This document shows positions 9,579 to 18,316 of a stretch of 64,000 nucleotides of DNA, one piece after another. The stretch is from Bacteriovoracaceae bacterium (GTDB lineage Bacteria; Bdellovibrionota; Bacteriovoracia; Bacteriovoracales; Bacteriovoracaceae): assembly GCA_947377285.1 (NCBI GenBank), contig CANCFT010000006.1, positions 1 to 64,000 on the forward strand, in the 5' to 3' direction. Each line of letters starts with the position of its first letter. Position 1 is the stretch's first letter. The notes beneath the pieces were generated by a model, which ran no database searches, was not told where the DNA came from, and saw nothing but the letters and a program-made list of their open reading frames with translations. The position numbers and the translations under genes are program-made.

Positions 9579-10822
9579 AAATAAGTCATTTAGTTAATCT
9601 GTTTTTGTCATTAAGTATTTTAGGCATACTAAGTTTTAATCAAACTGCATTTGCCACGATTTCTCACTATAACCCACCAGAAATTTTGGCACGGGCCAAT
9701 ATCACGGATGGTTTTAATATCCCCCCGATGAGTTTTTTAAATAATACCTCTCCAGTTATAAATAATAATGGTGATGTTGCTTTTAAAATTGTCTCAGTTG
9801 GCGGTGTTAATACCCAAGTTATTTGGGTAAAAAAACATGAGGAAGCTAGTGGCACTATACTCTATGAAGCACCCGATGAAAGATTTATTACAGAACCTTC
9901 AATCAGTAATAATGGTAAAATTGCCTTCAATCTTTATGATGAAGGTGTGACCGACGGATTATTTTTGCTTGATATAGAAACTAAAGATGCCGAGCAAGTA
10001 CTCGATCCAGATAATCGGCCTATTCAATTTTATACTTACCCTCAAGTTCTCTCTAATAATTCAATTTACTTTCGTGGTACTGATGATTTTAATGACAGAA
10101 GTTATTTTGAATACAATGGAGTTAAACTTAATAAAATTATCAGCGAAGGAGTTGAGAGTTTAGGAATTAAATCTTCTTATCTTTTTAGACCAACTGTTAA
10201 TGAAGTTGGGCAAATTGCTTTTAAAGCTCGTCTTGGAGATAAAGGTCAATGGGATGAGTCCAATCCGGATTCAATTATTTTACTAACTCCTGGAACTTCT
10301 CCCGTGCAAACGAACATGACCAAAACAATAATTGCGAAAGATACAGACGGGGATCCACATTCTGTCTATACCAAATTTGGAAATTCTGTTTCTCTATCTA
10401 ATCATGGTCTAGTGGCCTTTATGGGCGTAATAAGTGACTCTAAAAAAGTTATTGTTGTCTCAAAAGATAATATCCTAACCACATATGCCAAAGAAGGTGA
10501 AAGTGGCATTTCTGAAATAGAAATGTTTGCTCCGAAAATTAATGACCAAGGTACTGTATTATTCCGGGCACGGGATATTGAAGGTAAGCGAAGTCTCTTT
10601 TTAGCCGACGGTGTAAATGTTAAAAGAGTCATTGGTGAAGGAGATGAAATACAAACAGATCTTGGGACTGGAAAAATTTTATCAAATCCAAATTTTCCAG
10701 GTTTTGGTGGAGAAATTGATATGAACGACCAAGGTGAAATAGTCTTTTATTGTTTTATAGTATCAAGTGATAATAAAGAATTGGGTTCAGCTGTTTATAA
10801 AATCACACCCAAAAATAATTAG
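9575..10822 (+). CDS. exported NxxGxxAF tandem-repeat protein (415 aa)
   Basis: The start is a GTG overlapping the preceding stop (GTGA), with AAAGGA about 10 nt upstream. A signal peptide occupies roughly residues 1-28. The mature protein shows about six copies of an N/D-x-x-G-x-[IV]-[AL]-F motif, including NNNGDVAFK, NNGKIAF, NHGLVAF and DQGEIVF. This resembles the 'choice-of-anchor tandem repeat NxxGxxAF' proteins, which are predicted beta-propeller-like extracellular proteins of unknown function. No sorting domain is visible at the C-terminus. Finding it inside a lipid-synthesis operon is odd. It may bind or move the product at the cell surface, which is speculation. Confidence 0.8.
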   Translation: MKISHLVNLFLSLSILGILSFNQTAFATISHYNPPEILARANITDGFNIPPMSFLNNTSPVINNNGDVAFKIVSVGGVNTQVIWVKKHEEASGTILYEAPDERFITEPSISNNGKIAFNLYDEGVTDGLFLLDIETKDAEQVLDPDNRPIQFYTYPQVLSNNSIYFRGTDDFNDRSYFEYNGVKLNKIISEGVESLGIKSSYLFRPTVNEVGQIAFKARLGDKGQWDESNPDSIILLTPGTSPVQTNMTKTIIAKDTDGDPHSVYTKFGNSVSLSNHGLVAFMGVISDSKKVIVVSKDNILTTYAKEGESGISEIEMFAPKINDQGTVLFRARDIEGKRSLFLADGVNVKRVIGEGDEIQTDLGTGKILSNPNFPGFGGEIDMNDQGEIVFYCFIVSSDNKELGSAVYKITPKNN

Positions 10823-10833
10823 TAAAAATTTTT

Positions 10834-12279
10834 ATGCAATATTCTTCTAGAGATAAAATTTCAAAATCATATGATGTTATAGTCGTAGGCGCAGGCCTGG
10901 CCGGAATGACCCTCGCCAATAAAATGGCACGTGACGGGCGCTCAGTATTATTATTAGAGTCTCATAATAAATTAGGTGGGTTTGCTACATGGTTTAAGCG
11001 ACTTGAAGGAGAACATATTTTTGATGTTTCTCTCCATGGTTTTCCTGTTGGAATGATTAAAACCTGCAGAAAATATTGGAGCCGCGAAATCGCTGATCGT
11101 ATTCATCAATTAAAATCTGTTCGTTATATTAATCCTCAATTTGAAGTGGAAACAGATTTCACCAAAGAGCACTTCATTAAAGTTTTGAATGAACATTTTG
11201 GTGTGAGTATAGAGAGTGTACAAGCTTTTTTTGATGAATTGGGCGCTATGAATTTTTATGATAATTCTCAAATGACTAATGGTGAATTATTCCAAAAACA
11301 TTTTCCCGGTAGAAATGATATTACACGTTTTCTCTTAGAACCCATTGTTTATGCCAATGGTTCTAACTTAGAAGATCCGGCCATAAGTTACGGAATTGTC
11401 TTTTCAAATTTTATGAGTAAAGGCGTTTATATTTTTCAAGGGGGGACAGATTTGATGATCTCCATGATGAAAGATGAACTTTTAAAAAATGGAGTAGACA
11501 TCCAAACTCAGGCCCGGGTAGATAAAATTTTAGTCAATAATGATAAAAGAGTTTATGGAGTAGAAATTAAAGGTCATCAAATTATTTCTCACTCTGTTGT
11601 TTCTAATTCAAACCTCAAATCGACTGTCCAAAAAATGGTGGGCGAAAATTATTTTAGTGAAGAGTTTGTTAAAAAAACGGCCGCAGTTCGCTTAAACACT
11701 TCTTCGTGCCAAGTCTATATGGGAATTAAAAAAGGGGAGAGTATCCCTTTTGTTGGGGACTTGGTTTTTACCAGTGAAGATTCAAGTTTTTCTACTGATT
11801 TGATTTTATCTCCCAAAGTTGGTAGTCAAACTTTTTCAGTTTATTATCCTGACTCTAGACCCCACTTAGCGCCCGCACACGCAGTGGTATCATCTTCCAA
11901 TGCTCGTTTTGAAGATTGGATCAACCTAAGCGAAAGTGAATACCAAAAGCAAAAAGAATATATAATTGAAAAAGCGATTTCAGGACTAGAGAAAATTATT
12001 CCAGGTGTTCGCCAAAAAATTGATTATGTAGATGCTGCGACTCCATTAACTGTTGAGAGATATACATTGCACGAAAAAGGTGCAAGTTTTGGAACTAAAT
12101 TTGAAGGTCTTGATGTCTCAATGAATATGCACAAAGAACTCGATGGTCTCTTTCATGCAGGATCAGTGGGTATTATTATGTCTGGTTGGTTAGGGGCCGC
12201 TAACTACGGTGTCATTCAGGCCCATGAAGTTGATAATTACTTAAGCCGACTTGAAAAATCTGGATCAAAGGAAAAATAA
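10834..12279 (+). CDS. CrtI/CrtISO-like FAD-dependent oxidoreductase (481 aa)
   Basis: A dinucleotide-binding motif GAGLAG (19-24) follows a short N-terminal strand, with the acidic end of beta2 (LLLLES) and the GG of LGGFATW. The C-terminal FAD motif is GSVGIIMSGWLGAANYG. Length and architecture match the phytoene desaturase / carotenoid isomerase / retinol saturase superfamily. No carotenoid genes (crtB, crtE, crtY) are present. It is followed after 2 nt by fabG and then fabZ, so the substrate is more likely an acyl or polyene chain on carrier protein or in lipid. A second family member lies at 22864-24258 in the facing operon. Confidence 0.85.
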   Translation: MQYSSRDKISKSYDVIVVGAGLAGMTLANKMARDGRSVLLLESHNKLGGFATWFKRLEGEHIFDVSLHGFPVGMIKTCRKYWSREIADRIHQLKSVRYINPQFEVETDFTKEHFIKVLNEHFGVSIESVQAFFDELGAMNFYDNSQMTNGELFQKHFPGRNDITRFLLEPIVYANGSNLEDPAISYGIVFSNFMSKGVYIFQGGTDLMISMMKDELLKNGVDIQTQARVDKILVNNDKRVYGVEIKGHQIISHSVVSNSNLKSTVQKMVGENYFSEEFVKKTAAVRLNTSSCQVYMGIKKGESIPFVGDLVFTSEDSSFSTDLILSPKVGSQTFSVYYPDSRPHLAPAHAVVSSSNARFEDWINLSESEYQKQKEYIIEKAISGLEKIIPGVRQKIDYVDAATPLTVERYTLHEKGASFGTKFEGLDVSMNMHKELDGLFHAGSVGIIMSGWLGAANYGVIQAHEVDNYLSRLEKSGSKEK

Positions 12280-12281
12280 AG

Positions 12282-13019
12282 ATGAAATTTAATAATCAAA
12301 CGGCCATTGTTACTGGTGGAACTCGTGGAATTGGCAAAGGTATTGTTCAAGCTTTTTTAAAAGAAGGGGCAACGGTCATCGCCACTTATGCTGGCAATGA
12401 TGAAGCTGCAGCTAAATTTAAAAATGAATGCCTTCTTTATGGTGATAAATTAATTATAAAAAAATGTGATGTTCGCGATGAAGTGGCCATTGTCCATTTT
12501 TTTTCTGAAGTTGAGTTAACTCATCCGCAAATTGATATTCTTGTGAATAATTCTGGAATTAGAAAAGATCAATTAACAGCAACAATGACACTTGCTGATT
12601 GGAATGATGTGATCTCAACTAATCTCACTGGAACTTTTTTGATGAGTAAACATGCAGTTCTACAATTTATGAAAAATCGCTATGGCAGAATCGTAAATAT
12701 GTCTTCGATTGGTGGATCTTTAGGTTTAGCGGGCCAAGCCAATTATGCGGCCTCTAAGGCCGGACAAATTGCTATTTCAAAATCCCTTTCTAAAGAAGTC
12801 GCCAAGCGTGGAATTACCGTTAATAATGTCTGTCCTGGATTTATTGATACAGAATTATTGGCCGATCTTCCCATAGATCAAAGAAAAGAATATATGAAAG
12901 ATGTTCCAATGAAGCGTTTTGGTACAGTTGAAGAAGTAGCGGCGGCAGTTTTATTTTTGGCCAGTAAAGAGGCCAGTTATATTACTGGAGCAAGTCTTGA
13001 GATTTCAGGAGGTCTTTAA
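12282..13019 (+). CDS. fabG: 3-oxoacyl-ACP reductase FabG-type SDR
   Basis: A classical short-chain dehydrogenase of 245 residues, the length of E. coli FabG. The cofactor motif is TGGTRGIGKG (11-20), NNSG is at 89-92, and the catalytic residues are Asn114, Ser142, Tyr155 and Lys159, with the FabG-like GQANYAASKAG context. It should reduce 3-oxoacyl-ACP to 3-hydroxyacyl-ACP with NADPH. Its stop overlaps the fabZ start by 1 nt. Its place between a CrtI-like flavoprotein and a dehydratase suggests a pathway-specific copy rather than the housekeeping gene. Confidence 0.9.
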   Translation: MKFNNQTAIVTGGTRGIGKGIVQAFLKEGATVIATYAGNDEAAAKFKNECLLYGDKLIIKKCDVRDEVAIVHFFSEVELTHPQIDILVNNSGIRKDQLTATMTLADWNDVISTNLTGTFLMSKHAVLQFMKNRYGRIVNMSSIGGSLGLAGQANYAASKAGQIAISKSLSKEVAKRGITVNNVCPGFIDTELLADLPIDQRKEYMKDVPMKRFGTVEEVAAAVLFLASKEASYITGASLEISGGL

Positions 13020-13435
13020 TGGACTATCCAAAAATCACGGATTTGATCCCTCAGCGACCTCCTTTTTTATTTGTTGATAAAATTACCAATCTTTCTGAAA
13101 ATAAAATTTCAACGTCTCTGACTCTATCTGGTAATGAAGATTTCTTTAAGGGGCATTTTCCAGGAAACCCCATTATGCCGGGTGTCCTTTTACAAGAAGC
13201 TTTATTCCAAACAGGGGCCGCATTAATGTCTCAAAAAACTGGAACAGGTCTTGGTGTAGTGACGAGAGTTCAAAATGCAAAATTTAAAAACATGGTGAAG
13301 CCTCAAGATACATTAGAAATGGAAGTAGAGTTAGTTGATAGTCTTGCTAATGCTAGTTTTATGAAAGGGACGACTCGAGTTAATGGCAAAATAGTACTAA
13401 GTCTTGAGTTTGCTGTGGCCAGTATACAAGGATAA
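13019..13435 (+). CDS. fabZ: 3-hydroxyacyl-ACP dehydratase FabZ-type
   Basis: A hotdog-fold protein of 138 residues. The FabZ signature GHFPGNPIMPGVL holds catalytic His46, and Glu60 follows 14 residues later, as in FabZ. It dehydrates 3-hydroxyacyl-ACP to trans-2-enoyl-ACP. The start ATG overlaps the fabG stop, so the two are translationally coupled. Together with FabG, the FabI-like gene, and the FabF and ACP of the opposite operon it completes an elongation cycle. Confidence 0.92.
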   Translation: MDYPKITDLIPQRPPFLFVDKITNLSENKISTSLTLSGNEDFFKGHFPGNPIMPGVLLQEALFQTGAALMSQKTGTGLGVVTRVQNAKFKNMVKPQDTLEMEVELVDSLANASFMKGTTRVNGKIVLSLEFAVASIQG

Positions 13436-13439
13436 GATC

Positions 13440-14237
13440 ATGAGCTTTCTTAATTTAGATAATAAAACATTTTTAATCACGGGTGTTGCAAATAAAAAAT
13501 CAGTTGCCTATTTCACTGCCAAACTTTTAATAGAAAACGGAGCGGATTGCCTCTTTACAGTTTTAAATGAAGAGATCAAAGACCGAGTTGAAAAATTATT
13601 TCCTGGGAAAAAAGTCTATCTACTTAATGTTGAGCAAGTTGAAGATATTCAAAATTTTGGAGAAATACTAAAACAGGATGGAGTGAAATTAAATGGTTTT
13701 TTACATTCAATTGCTTTTGCTAATTATTCTGAAGGGATGAAGCCTTTTCATGAAACGAAATTACGTGATTATTTGCAGGCGACTACTATTTCAAGTTTCT
13801 CTTTAGTCGCCATTTCAAATGCAATCAAAGACTCACTTGATCCAAAATCGTCAGTGGTAACTATTTCCATTTCAAATACTAAGGCCACCAATTATGGATA
13901 TATGGGACCAATTAAAGCCTCACTTGAAACAACTGTATTATTTTTAGCGAAATCTTTTTCTACTTTTTCTAATATAAGATTTAATGCAGTTTGTGCAGGT
14001 CCATTAAAAACGAGTGCCTCGGCGGGTATTCCTGGATATATAGACAATTATCTTTTTGCAGAACAATTAACGATGAGAAGAATTGCTCTGGAAACAATTG
14101 AAGTTGCCAATACAGCTGTGTTCTTATTAAGTAATGCTTCAAGTGGAATTAATGCTAGTGGGATTGTTGTAGATAGTGGGATGAGTTCTAATACGTTTGA
14201 TGAAAAAGTAGTTCATGCTTTTTCAAAAAATTCTTAA
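13440..14237 (+). CDS. FabI-like enoyl-ACP reductase with an altered active site (265 aa)
   Basis: The start is the ATG at 13440, with AAGGA 7 nt upstream; an earlier in-frame ATG at 13404 would overlap fabZ. The sequence has the FabI start (ITGVANKKSVAY), a LHSIAFAN segment and the Y-x6-K pair (Tyr152, Lys159) followed by ASLE. The upstream catalytic Tyr of FabI (Tyr146 in E. coli) is not conserved: the TLSYLG region reads TISISN and is about two residues shorter. It could be a divergent enoyl reductase, a reductase for an unusual substrate, or catalytically impaired. It is the last gene of the operon and stops 1 bp short of the convergent gene. Confidence 0.8.
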   Translation: MSFLNLDNKTFLITGVANKKSVAYFTAKLLIENGADCLFTVLNEEIKDRVEKLFPGKKVYLLNVEQVEDIQNFGEILKQDGVKLNGFLHSIAFANYSEGMKPFHETKLRDYLQATTISSFSLVAISNAIKDSLDPKSSVVTISISNTKATNYGYMGPIKASLETTVLFLAKSFSTFSNIRFNAVCAGPLKTSASAGIPGYIDNYLFAEQLTMRRIALETIEVANTAVFLLSNASSGINASGIVVDSGMSSNTFDEKVVHAFSKNS

Positions 14238-14238
14238 A

Positions 14239-15057
14239 TTAAGTCATTTTTTTTAATATAAAAATGATGTTTAATAAGTATAGGACGATGGCCCCATAAA
14301 TCATGGATAAATAAATTTCGGCATCGCGCGCCTTTGCTTCAATAGATTCTTGGTAATATTTTCCCACGATTATTAATTCTTTATTGATTGAGGTATCGAG
14401 ATTAAATCCCTCTACAATATGATTTATTTCCTTAGTTCTTTTTAAAATAATATCAAGATAACCACTATATCTTTGAATAATTGGATTGGGAGAAGTGGCA
14501 AAATTAAGAATTTGTCCTAACACTTTTTTGTCTTGAACAAGACGATCTTCGTTTAACGGACTTGAAATACTGATAAATAAAAGTGCATCGTTTAAACTTT
14601 CTCGGTAAAAATCTTTATTATCGACTGAAAATTTTATTTTATTTTGAACAAGCTCATTATAAATTGGATTTAGAGCATTGACGGCTTTATTTAATTCATT
14701 CAATCCCATTTGTAGTTTATTTAATTCAATTAATTTTTTATCAAAATATTTTTGAATTTTTCCAATTGATGAAGAAAGCTCTGGGGTGCTTTTGTTTACA
14801 TCTGTCACGATATTCAAAAGTTCATTTAAGCGATTCATTTGAGCTGCAAGTTGATTCGTTTCACTATTTAAATTCATTCTTAAAAGTGCTGCACTTGCAT
14901 TAATTTGCAAATCCGTATAGCGGAGTTCTTCAAAATTGACCTTTTGATTTTTAGTAGGCGGGTCGAGAAGAAAAATATTTTTGTAGAATAATAAACCGCT
15001 ACTTATCGTTAAAAGCACCACTGACAAAATAAAAATAATAATCCGAAATCCTTTCAT
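14239..15057 (-). CDS. membrane protein with coiled-coil periplasmic region, function unknown
   Basis: One transmembrane helix follows the N-terminal MKGFR, and another is at the extreme C-terminus (about 22 hydrophobic residues before KKMT). The region between them is Leu/Asn-rich, helical and heptad-like, suggesting coiled coils in the periplasm. I prefer the ATG at 15057 because it gives a clean membrane start. An in-frame GTG at 15105, with TAGG just upstream, would add 16 residues and cannot be excluded. No family is recognised. It abuts the FabI-like gene tail to tail. Confidence 0.7.
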   Translation of the reverse strand: MKGFRIIIFILSVVLLTISSGLLFYKNIFLLDPPTKNQKVNFEELRYTDLQINASAALLRMNLNSETNQLAAQMNRLNELLNIVTDVNKSTPELSSSIGKIQKYFDKKLIELNKLQMGLNELNKAVNALNPIYNELVQNKIKFSVDNKDFYRESLNDALLFISISSPLNEDRLVQDKKVLGQILNFATSPNPIIQRYSGYLDIILKRTKEINHIVEGFNLDTSINKELIIVGKYYQESIEAKARDAEIYLSMIYGAIVLYLLNIIFILKKMT

Positions 15058-15149
15058 AGACAGTATTCTAACAGGTTGCCTGGGAATGAGAACTATTTTT
15101 GGCACTATTGCCTAGAGTTTTAAGCGCTAAATCACAGGAACTATTTCCG

Positions 15150-15177
15150 TCAAGTTCTTCCTTGGTCCTACCGATGA
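15150..15177 (+). promoter_or_regulatory. sigma-28 (FliA)-type promoter
   Basis: TCAA (15150-15153) is followed after 16 nt by ACCGATGA. The -35 shares the extended TCAAGTT with the promoter at 6273. Initiation near 15185 would leave a leader of about 27 nt before the ATG at 15212, including AGAGG. This supports that start over the ATG at 15188. Confidence 0.55.
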
Positions 15178-15211
15178 GTCTGTCATAATGGCGACTAGAG
15201 GCATGGTGACT

Positions 15212-17290
15212 ATGAATAAAAAATTATCGATTTTTGCAGTAGTTTTAACATTTTTAATTTTAAATTGGGCAAATTGCCTGGCCGCTGAAGATTTTAATTA
15301 TTTAAGTGTAGTAAATCCAATTGACTCAAAGAGTGATCTCTACCAACAAATTCTCGATGAAATGAATTCAGAATATGAAACTATTGGAAAAAGAGAAGCA
15401 GCGCGAGTTCTTCAAAATAGTACGACTAGTGTGACTGGAGGTCTCAATAGCATAGGTTTTTCTTATAGAAAGCCTTTTGTTGATTTCTCAATTATTGTCG
15501 ATCGGAACCTTTCACCTGAACTTAACAGTGACCGCTGGATCGTTAGAGATACTTTTTCAATCTTTATTGACGCTTCAAAAGTCATTAGTCACTTAAAAGA
15601 CCAGAAAGTTTTAGATATCACTGATAAAAATTTAGCGGCATTTGCAGGAGTCGTTTTTAAACGGACATACACTTGGGTTCACTTTGCTGATAATTATAAC
15701 GACGGGCTCACCCTTCATTTTGAAAAATTATTTATGCCCTTTAAGGCCCTTGAATTTAATAATGTAAAAAACTTGCAAAGCAATGAAATAGTTTTAAAAG
15801 AAGACTCACTTTCTTTTAATGCAGGTGGATTAGTAACTACTCCGCTCTATACAGGAGTGACTGCTATGGCCGGAGTCTTGGCGAAGTTTGAAAAACTCTC
15901 ACGTGTTGAAGTTATTTCAATGCCAAGTCTTCAAACAGGCTCTCCTGATAACGTTTTATTGTCTTACGAAAAATCGAAAGTTACAACGGCCGGTTTTTCG
16001 ATGGGAATCCAGGCTGATTTTCTTAATATTTTAAAAATGACCTTACTTTCTTATGACTTTAGTTATCAATTAAATTCAAGTTACAAAATCTCATTGAATC
16101 TCTCGCAAAATGTTTTGTCTGAAATGCAGCCGACGAATCCAGTGGCCATTGAAATTGGAGAGATCCTAAAAAATCGCGAAGGCAATTTATTAGTTTTGGC
16201 GCCTTATATTGTTTCAGAAGAAAAGAGATTAGCTGAAACTGTTGCTCATAAATATAATTTTTTACTTTTGGGTGGAAGTAAAAGCTCCCAAACTCAACAA
16301 ATTGAAATTACGACCGACGGAAAAGTGAAAAATTTCTTTCGCCATTATTATGAAAAAGTAAAATATACTGAAAATCTTTTTTCAAGAATATTTGCGAGCT
16401 TTATTTATGCTTTAACAAATTCTGATATAAGTGCAGGGAAATTAGCAAGTGATAGTAAAAAGGTGACAATTGAATATGATAGTGAAAGAAATTTATTAGA
16501 AAATCATGAAGACTTAAGTATTAAAGAAAATGAACAAAAACTTTCAATGACTTTCAGCTCAGAGTTCATGACAAATAAAAGTGCGGGCACTGGTGGAAAA
16601 AAATACCGAGACAGGGCCTTGTTTGTCCTAGAGCGATTCTCGGGAGTGGCTCCAATGGCCATCGATATGCTTGGAAGAGACTATCTTGTCGCTCCTCTTA
16701 AAATAAATGGACAATTTCAAGTGAATACAGAAGGAATTCGGTATTTAAATTCATTAAGTGTAGGTTCTGTTTTTGATTATGTAGATGGCCTTTGTAATGA
16801 ATATCCAAAAACTTCATTTATTGATTTTAGAAACCTATTTGATCATTGCCGCCGTTCACTTCAAAACGATTATATCGATTATTATAAAGATCTCTCTCAT
16901 CAAAAAGTAACTGCTGATGCAATTACGGTTTGTGAAGCAAGATCTAAACATTTCATATTTTCTCCAGCTAAATCTCGAGCTTTTTTAAAAAATTGCTTAG
17001 GCCAATTAACTTATAAAGATAAAGAAAACTGGAGTGAAATTCCATTGTGGCAATTAAAAACCTTAAGCAATAATATTGTTAATAACTCTTATAGTAAGGT
17101 TCATTATTTTAATTTATTTGGGATTCAAAATGTCTTTTTCTACGGATCTTTTAATGCAATGACTACTGATGGAAGAGATTTTGTGACAAGTTTTCACGAA
17201 GGGGCATTTAAAGGCCTAGGTGCAGTTGATCATTATATGCGTTTAGAAAATTTACGAGCACCTTCATCAGTAGTCGTTGATGAACAATAA
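15212..17290 (+). CDS. large exported protein, function unknown (692 aa)
   Basis: Translation probably begins at the ATG at 15212. AGAGG lies 10 nt upstream, and the product starts with a normal signal peptide (MNKKLS, hydrophobic core, cleavage near CLAAED). An in-frame ATG at 15188 would fall almost on the predicted transcription start. The mature protein of about 665 residues is mixed alpha/beta with few cysteines, mostly in the C-terminal third. I see no known domain. A sigma-28-type promoter precedes it, and the next gene follows after 12 bp, so the two probably form an operon of envelope proteins. Confidence 0.82.
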   Translation: MNKKLSIFAVVLTFLILNWANCLAAEDFNYLSVVNPIDSKSDLYQQILDEMNSEYETIGKREAARVLQNSTTSVTGGLNSIGFSYRKPFVDFSIIVDRNLSPELNSDRWIVRDTFSIFIDASKVISHLKDQKVLDITDKNLAAFAGVVFKRTYTWVHFADNYNDGLTLHFEKLFMPFKALEFNNVKNLQSNEIVLKEDSLSFNAGGLVTTPLYTGVTAMAGVLAKFEKLSRVEVISMPSLQTGSPDNVLLSYEKSKVTTAGFSMGIQADFLNILKMTLLSYDFSYQLNSSYKISLNLSQNVLSEMQPTNPVAIEIGEILKNREGNLLVLAPYIVSEEKRLAETVAHKYNFLLLGGSKSSQTQQIEITTDGKVKNFFRHYYEKVKYTENLFSRIFASFIYALTNSDISAGKLASDSKKVTIEYDSERNLLENHEDLSIKENEQKLSMTFSSEFMTNKSAGTGGKKYRDRALFVLERFSGVAPMAIDMLGRDYLVAPLKINGQFQVNTEGIRYLNSLSVGSVFDYVDGLCNEYPKTSFIDFRNLFDHCRRSLQNDYIDYYKDLSHQKVTADAITVCEARSKHFIFSPAKSRAFLKNCLGQLTYKDKENWSEIPLWQLKTLSNNIVNNSYSKVHYFNLFGIQNVFFYGSFNAMTTDGRDFVTSFHEGAFKGLGAVDHYMRLENLRAPSSVVVDEQ

Positions 17291-17302
17291 TTTATAAGTT
17301 GA

Positions 17303-18310
17303 GTGTGGAAAATTAAAAAATTATCTTTAAAATCAAATTTTATTTTAAGTATAATCCTTCTAACAAGTATTAGTTGCTCCCAACTTATATATTCTTCCAG
17401 AGATATTACCGAAGTTGAGAAAAACTTTGACCTGAATTATGTCAGTTCAAAGAGTATTACTGCTGACAGTTTAAGGTCTCCCGCCAATTTTAAAGACTGT
17501 GCAGCTTTCGTTTCTAATTTCTTTAAGCCTAAAGAAGTTCCACTTGTTAATAACACGCTCCATGAACTCACTTTACTTACTCCAGAAATTAAGAAGTTTC
17601 CCAACGGAAAACAGTATATTGAGTACACGGCCAATATCAATATCATGAACAAATATCCAGAATATGATGAATTTTTGAAAAATACAGTCGAGGTTATTTT
17701 TGAGCCAAGCGAGCCGTTTGGACATATTAGGCTTCGAGTTGGTGAAAACGTTTATTCTTTTAATAATGTAAAATGGACTTCAATAAATAAATATTCTCCA
17801 AAAATGAATCAAAGCAGAAATGATGATATGCCTAGTTCAACTGGATTTATTTTTCAAATGGATAAAGAAAAAATTGCTGCAACTAAAAATGAAATAGACG
17901 CTTTTTATAAATCTTCGGTGAGTCACAATGTCCCACCTTTTGATGCTTATTCTCCACTATTAAAAATTGTTGAAAGTGAAAGTATAATGGGAAAAAAAAT
18001 ATTAAAATATGAAACAACTTCTCCAAAATTTGGAAACAATCTTGAGTTAAAAGGGAAAATTGTTGAAAGCGGGAACATGACTTATTTGGATGCTGAAAAT
18101 GGAGTGAAATTGCCTATGACAAAAGAGGGTAATGATCATTTTCTTCAAAGCTATTCTTGTTCAACTTCTGCAGCTTATATTTTGAAGCAGTATTTTGGTA
18201 TTTCGATTGGAGGAGCAGGGGCAGCTAAATCTATAAATAAGGCGCTTTTAAAGGGAAATTATGACGGAGCAGCCTCGCCTGTTGCCATCATAAAGTATTA
18301 CCTGGATTAA
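17303..18310 (+). CDS. exported protein resembling a permuted papain-like (DUF4105/NlpC-type) hydrolase
   Basis: The start is a GTG followed by a basic, hydrophobic signal; the LLTSISC stretch (Cys25) is a weak lipobox. A segment FGHIRLRVGENVYSF, with His141, resembles the 'GHxxLRVG..VY' motif of DUF4105/Lnb-N and other permuted NlpC/P60-like proteins. A Cys near the C-terminus (Cys286 in SYSCSTSAAYIL) is where such families place the nucleophile. If correct, it is a periplasmic cysteine amidase or peptidase. This is a motif-level inference; overall similarity is not established. It is probably co-transcribed with the preceding exported protein and ends 6 bp from oleD. Confidence 0.7.
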   Translation: MWKIKKLSLKSNFILSIILLTSISCSQLIYSSRDITEVEKNFDLNYVSSKSITADSLRSPANFKDCAAFVSNFFKPKEVPLVNNTLHELTLLTPEIKKFPNGKQYIEYTANINIMNKYPEYDEFLKNTVEVIFEPSEPFGHIRLRVGENVYSFNNVKWTSINKYSPKMNQSRNDDMPSSTGFIFQMDKEKIAATKNEIDAFYKSSVSHNVPPFDAYSPLLKIVESESIMGKKILKYETTSPKFGNNLELKGKIVESGNMTYLDAENGVKLPMTKEGNDHFLQSYSCSTSAAYILKQYFGISIGGAGAAKSINKALLKGNYDGAASPVAIIKYYLD

Positions 18311-18316
18311 CGATCG

